Part shown: piece by piece, positions 60,259-64,000 of the stretch
How the letters are laid out: each line of letters starts with the position of its first letter
Position numbering within the stretch: the stretch's first letter is position 1
Assembly (NCBI GenBank): GCA_024235035.1
Contig: JACKNE010000007.1
Location: 248,001-312,000, forward strand
Origin: Gammaproteobacteria bacterium
GTDB taxonomy: Bacteria > Pseudomonadota > Gammaproteobacteria > Competibacterales > Competibacteraceae
Reading direction: 5' to 3'
Length of the DNA stretch: 64,000 nucleotides
Position numbers and translations under genes: made by a program
Notes under the pieces: generated by a model
The model's input: only the letters and a program-made list of their open reading frames with translations
What the model was told of the DNA's origin: nothing
The model's database searches: none

Positions 60259-62676
60259 ATGCAATGCAATTTTCTCACCCGAAGCTTAGTGGGTATTTCC
60301 CTGATGGCAAGCTTGGGGTTAGCGGTGTTGAGTACCAGTGCATCGGCGCAAACGACGGCGGCGTTGGAATCTCCAGCACCGGGCTCTTTTCAGAAAAGCG
60401 GGGTCAGCTTGATTCGGGGCTGGGTGTGTCAAGCGAGCCGGGTGGAAGTCAGCATCGACGAGGGGCCTTTAGTGGTTGCGGCGTATGGCACCAAGCGCCA
60501 GGATACGGAGGCCGCATGCGGTGATAGCAACAACGGGTTTGGCCTGACGGTTAATTGGAACACGGTGGGCGAAGGCGCGCACCACATTCGCGCTTTTGCC
60601 GATGGCATTGTCTTTGCCGAGGCCGATTTTGTGGTCACCACCCTGGGTCGAGGTTTTATAACCGATTTAGTGGGGGAATTTATCTTGCGGAATTTCCCCA
60701 CCACCGGTAACTCACCCAAAATCAAATGGTCCGATCCGGATCAGAATTTCGTGATTACCAACGATATTCCGGTGCCAGAGAATCCAGAGGCTCCCTCCAA
60801 CCCGCGTGCAGCGCTGGAGTCGCCGACGCAAGGATCTTCACAAAGTGGCGTCGGCCTCATCCGGGGCTGGGTTTGCGACGCCCGGCAGGTAGAGATCAGT
60901 GTGGATGATCAAAGAGGCGTGTTAACCGCCTATGGCGCGCCACGTAGCGACACGGAAGAAGCCTGTGGCGATCGCGACAATGGCTTCGGGCTCACGGTGA
61001 ATTGGAACGACTTGGGTGATGGCGTACACAACGTGCGGGCCTTTGCCGATGGTGTCGAATTCGCCAACGTTAACTTTGCCGTTGCCACGTTCGGTAGCAG
61101 TTTCCTGACCGGGTTGAACAGCCGGCAAACCTTGGCCGAGTTCCCCACTCCCGATGACACCACCACCTTAACCTGGTCGGAGTCCGACCAGAATTTCGTC
61201 ATCGCCAAGACCACTGCGACGCAATCCAAGATCGGCATTCTTTCATTCATCACTGACGTGTTTAACCGCTTTGCCGTCGCCAGCATCGGCACGGAGTTCG
61301 ACGATGTGCTCGGCGTGACGGCGGCCAAGGCCGATACCGGCGCACCGACCCAGCTTACTGGTCTCGCCTGGGCCAATTCGAACCTGAATGATCAGGCCGA
61401 CGTGCAGTTAACCGCAGACGGACTCCCGGCAACCTATCGGGATTCTGAGGGCACCATCGCCCAGTTCAGTGACCTCACCACCACCGCAATGACCGTTCGC
61501 TTTGTCGATGCCCAAGGCAATACCCGAGGCCAGCCGGTCAGGGTGTCGATCAATGCCGATATCCTCCAGGTGCTGCGCAACATTGCCCAGCGCATCGCGA
61601 CCAACGCGGGTGCTCAGAGTGCTGCGGCGAAACAGGGTTACAGTCGGGTCCAAACCACGGGAACCACCACGGCTACAGGACAGCAGCTTGCTGCAGCGGG
61701 CAGCGCCCCGAGGTTTACTACCAGCCCGTTGTTGATCAATGCCCAATGGTATGGCGGGTTGAGCCTGGGTGAAATCCTGTGTGCGGTGCAAACGGCAGGC
61801 GCCCAGACCGGCCTACTCAGTCAAATTGCGACACGGGGATGCCAGGCTACATTGATTAAAGCCTTCCGGGAACGCGCCAACGTCGCTCAGAATGCCCAGG
61901 CTCAGGCGTCTTCCGGAAACGCCGTCACCACGGCGCTGACAGCGCCCGTGTTCAGCGCTGACAGCGCCGACATTCCTGGTGTGCTCTGCGGGACGGATGG
62001 ATGTCAGACTATGCCGAGGAAAGCCTCATCGGACCCAGCCCCTACCGCGCGTCAAGTCCAGGACGACCTCTCTATCGAGGTGGCGGACCCCGTAGCCCAA
62101 CAAGCGCTTGAGTTCAGCGCCGATATCCCCGAGGCCCCTTGCGCGGCCACAGCGACCAGCGCCGAATGCTTGAACCCGGTAGCGGCTATTCTCCAAGCTC
62201 GTGAGGAAACCGGCCCACCGATTTTACCTAGCAGCCCTAAAATTCTTACCTCTTACACGGGCAGCACCGAAATCTGTTTCACCGCAACGGCGGAATTCGG
62301 AAACCGGGGGGTTTGTACGAAATGCGTGACAGGTAGCGATGTAGCTGCAGTCTTCAGAGATAATGGTACTTTATTGATTAAATCCTATTACTATACTTAT
62401 GGTTGGGGATATGATGAGACTGGCAATTGTCTTCTTGCCGAAGTGAATTTAGGTGATCCATTTTGGGAGTCCCCTATAACTCCCGACTCAGATGGTAGCT
62501 TCACACACAGCGTGAATATCAGTGATGGAGTTATAATCGGTACGCTTAATCTTACAGGCCACTATGATCCCTCTTCCATATCAGTGATCGAGATTTCTGA
62601 CTATAGTATTAGTAACGATTATGGAACCGGCAGCATAGTCCATCTTTCCAGAATACAAACGCTTCATGCGGAGTAA
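60259..62676 (+). CDS. Large secreted protein with two Ig-like repeats
   Basis: 805 residues with a signal peptide (SLGLAVLSTSASA/QT). Two repeats of about 145 residues (roughly 35-175 and 188-325) share ALESP..G.....GV.LIRGWVC, VEVSID/VEISVDD, EACGD.NNGFGLTVNWN and VRAFADG..FA, with paired cysteines in each. They resemble the Ig-like module of the protein at 7631-8719. The middle is Ala/Thr-rich (SAAAKQGYSRVQ), and the last 150 residues (GSTEICFTATAEFGNRGVC onward) are Tyr/Ser/Asn-rich and encoded by clearly more A+T-rich DNA. Likely surface or extracellular; function unknown. Confidence 0.75.
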   Translation: MQCNFLTRSLVGISLMASLGLAVLSTSASAQTTAALESPAPGSFQKSGVSLIRGWVCQASRVEVSIDEGPLVVAAYGTKRQDTEAACGDSNNGFGLTVNWNTVGEGAHHIRAFADGIVFAEADFVVTTLGRGFITDLVGEFILRNFPTTGNSPKIKWSDPDQNFVITNDIPVPENPEAPSNPRAALESPTQGSSQSGVGLIRGWVCDARQVEISVDDQRGVLTAYGAPRSDTEEACGDRDNGFGLTVNWNDLGDGVHNVRAFADGVEFANVNFAVATFGSSFLTGLNSRQTLAEFPTPDDTTTLTWSESDQNFVIAKTTATQSKIGILSFITDVFNRFAVASIGTEFDDVLGVTAAKADTGAPTQLTGLAWANSNLNDQADVQLTADGLPATYRDSEGTIAQFSDLTTTAMTVRFVDAQGNTRGQPVRVSINADILQVLRNIAQRIATNAGAQSAAAKQGYSRVQTTGTTTATGQQLAAAGSAPRFTTSPLLINAQWYGGLSLGEILCAVQTAGAQTGLLSQIATRGCQATLIKAFRERANVAQNAQAQASSGNAVTTALTAPVFSADSADIPGVLCGTDGCQTMPRKASSDPAPTARQVQDDLSIEVADPVAQQALEFSADIPEAPCAATATSAECLNPVAAILQAREETGPPILPSSPKILTSYTGSTEICFTATAEFGNRGVCTKCVTGSDVAAVFRDNGTLLIKSYYYTYGWGYDETGNCLLAEVNLGDPFWESPITPDSDGSFTHSVNISDGVIIGTLNLTGHYDPSSISVIEISDYSISNDYGTGSIVHLSRIQTLHAE

Positions 62677-62713
62677 CGCTGGCTGATTGCCTCTGAGACG
62701 GCTGCAAACGCAA

Positions 62714-62773
62714 AACCCTCACCGCCCTTCTATCTCGTCTCTATGGTCATGAGAAACCGATAGGCGGTGGGTT
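62714..62773. terminator. Long-loop hairpin between convergent genes
   Basis: AACCCTCACCGCC (from 62714) and GGCGGTGGGTT (62763-62773) pair with one bulged base across a 36-base loop. It lies between the secreted-protein stop and the cation-exporter stop. No T-run follows. Confidence 0.35.
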
Positions 62774-62861
62774 CTATCAGGTTTGATGATTACAGCATTT
62801 CCAAGCTTATCGCTGGCCTGCAAGCGGCTTGAGCGCCTGAATGGCTGACGACTCCATCTTC

Positions 62862-63782
62862 TCACCCCGGCAACGGCGGCGGTGGCGTTTCGGTGCTCGG
62901 ATCTTCGTGAATGATGACATCGGCATTGGGAAACACCGCCAGAATCGACGCTTCGACCTCATCGGCGACCCGATGCGCCTCCACCAACGGCATGAAATCA
63001 TCCAGCATCAGATGCAACTGGATGAAATAAGTCTGCCCGGAACGACGGGTGCGCACATCATGTACCCCTCGCACTTGAGGATGATCGCGCACGATATGCC
63101 TGATTTGATCATGCACTTCTGGCGATAGCTCGCGATCCATCAGCAACTGGATCGACTCATAACCGATGTGTCCGGCACTGTAGAGAATGTAAAAAGCGAT
63201 GCCGATGGCGAATACTGGATCTGCATTCGGCCAGCCCAACACCGCCAGCCCCAGCGCCACGATGGTCGCACCATTGGTCAGCAGGTCGGTAGCGTAGTGC
63301 AGCGCATCAGCACGGATGGCCGTGGACTGGGTCCGGCGGATGATATGGCGTTGAAACAATAACAGCGCTCCCGTCGCGACCATGGCGAACAACAACACGC
63401 CAACACCCACCATGGCGTCATTGACCGATTGCGGATGCAGCAATCGGTCCACCGCATGCAAGATCAAGAACAGCGCTGAACCGGCGATAAACGCCGCTTG
63501 CACCAAACCAGCCAGCGGTTCAGCCTTGCCGTGGCCGAAGCGATGATCACGATCCGGTGGTTGCAGCGAATAATGCACCGCCAGTAGGTTGATGATCGAC
63601 GCGGCAACGTCCATCATCGAATCTACCAGCGACGCCAAGACACTGACCGAGCCGGTCATCAACGCCGCTGCCAATTTGCCGGCGATCAGCATCGTCGCCG
63701 TCGCGACCGAAGCATAGGTCGCCAGTCGCAGTAGGCGACCGGCTTGCGCCCGGTCGATGGTCATCTGGGGTTCAGGATGCAT
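62862..63782 (-). CDS. fieF: Cation diffusion facilitator, FieF type
   Basis: 306 residues from the ATG at 63782; an ATG six codons later (63764) is an alternative, and the longer frame to 63860 is not conserved. Six membrane helices and a cytoplasmic C-terminal domain. The metal site DxxxD is seen in VDSMMDVAAS and ALHYATDLLTN (the HxxxD of TM5), with DHRFGHGKAEPLAGL between. The C-terminal domain (RDHPQVRGVHDVRTRRSGQTYFIQLHL and HEDP) matches FieF. It exports Fe(II)/Zn(II) using the proton gradient. Confidence 0.93.
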   Translation of the reverse strand: MHPEPQMTIDRAQAGRLLRLATYASVATATMLIAGKLAAALMTGSVSVLASLVDSMMDVAASIINLLAVHYSLQPPDRDHRFGHGKAEPLAGLVQAAFIAGSALFLILHAVDRLLHPQSVNDAMVGVGVLLFAMVATGALLLFQRHIIRRTQSTAIRADALHYATDLLTNGATIVALGLAVLGWPNADPVFAIGIAFYILYSAGHIGYESIQLLMDRELSPEVHDQIRHIVRDHPQVRGVHDVRTRRSGQTYFIQLHLMLDDFMPLVEAHRVADEVEASILAVFPNADVIIHEDPSTETPPPPLPG

Positions 63783-64000
63783 GCGATTACATTCGAGCTC
63801 GAAGATTGATGGCCCGCATTCTACCTGCGTTCCGCTTTTCATGCGGCTGAACCATTGCACGAGATAGTCACCCTAAAGATCGTATTGAGATCGTATGCTG
63901 ACGCATATTCAAGATTCAGCAGAGCAGCGAGAATGAAGGAGTTGCTTATACTTTGAACTTCCATAGCTTATTCAGTTACTTCGTACTGTCACAATCCGTG
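63783..64000. other. Right edge, no gene seen
   Basis: About 220 bp upstream of fieF to the window end. No credible start or family signature is visible; it should contain the fieF promoter. Confidence 0.5.

Noticed and set aside
1..64000. CRISPR arrays
   Set aside because: No regularly spaced direct repeats were seen; the only tandem repeat is the coding one in the symporter gene.

Overview
The window reads as a chromosomal segment of a moderately high-GC gammaproteobacterium. The signs are the divergent rpiA/ilvA pair, the DUF485 - ActP-like symporter - CBS/DUF294 set, tex, uvrD opening almost exactly like the E. coli protein, an AcrAB-TolC-type efflux operon with an acrAB-like operator, OmpW, tandem general porins, and an elongator tRNA-Met very close to that of E. 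coli. Family and genus cannot be fixed from this sequence alone. No CRISPR array, rRNA operon or complete prophage is visible.

Layout. 1-4.7 kb: minus-strand group for a sodium:solute (acetate-type) symporter with its DUF485 partner, a YIP1-type membrane protein, a CBS/DUF294 regulator and the start of a further membrane protein. 5.3-16 kb: mostly plus-strand housekeeping genes (tex, an eIF-2B-like protein, an LpxL-type acyltransferase, a TAXI solute-binding protein, uvrD, a GspE/PilB ATPase) plus a secreted Ig-like protein and a DUF6763 gene on the minus strand. 16-22 kb: ompW, then a compact minus-strand operon of a NodU/TobZ-type carbamoyltransferase, an SxtJ-like protein, a 50-residue DUF5989/SxtK-like protein and an SGNH enzyme, followed by a metal-binding HMA protein and an orphan DrmC-like phospholipase D. 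22-26.4 kb: a large secreted six-hairpin glycosidase and an AEC transporter.

26.4-29.1 kb is an A+T-rich insert of three promoterless minus-strand genes, each ending inside an attC-like palindrome and each starting a few bases after the previous one. This is a small integron cassette array without an integrase (CALIN). Its genes encode a membrane protein, an unknown protein and a predicted PD-(D/E)XK nuclease. 29.3-34.6 kb: an ECF sigma factor with a cupin (ChrR-like) anti-sigma factor, next to a DUF4331 - TPR - HupE/UreJ operon. 34.8-38.3 kb: a GH94 phosphorylase resembling the C-terminal half of NdvB. 38.5-42.7 kb: an HDOD protein, tRNA-Met with a dead integrase remnant at its 3' end, and two tandem porins with matching promoters and strong terminators.

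42.7-50.9 kb: rpiA/ilvA and a three-gene RND efflux operon preceded by an AcrR-type operator. 50.9-51.8 kb is a very A+T-rich stretch with no gene. 51.8-64 kb: a sirtuin, a GT4 glycosyltransferase, an orphan ParA ATPase, an FHA-AAA+-Fis sigma-54 activator, a PepSY - response regulator - sensor kinase set, a large secreted protein with two Ig-like repeats related to the one at 7.6 kb, and a FieF-type cation exporter.

The most interesting accessory parts are the integrase-less cassette array with its candidate nuclease, the carbamoyltransferase/SxtJ/DUF5989/SGNH operon, the orphan DrmC, and a palindromic motif shared by the ompW and porin control regions.
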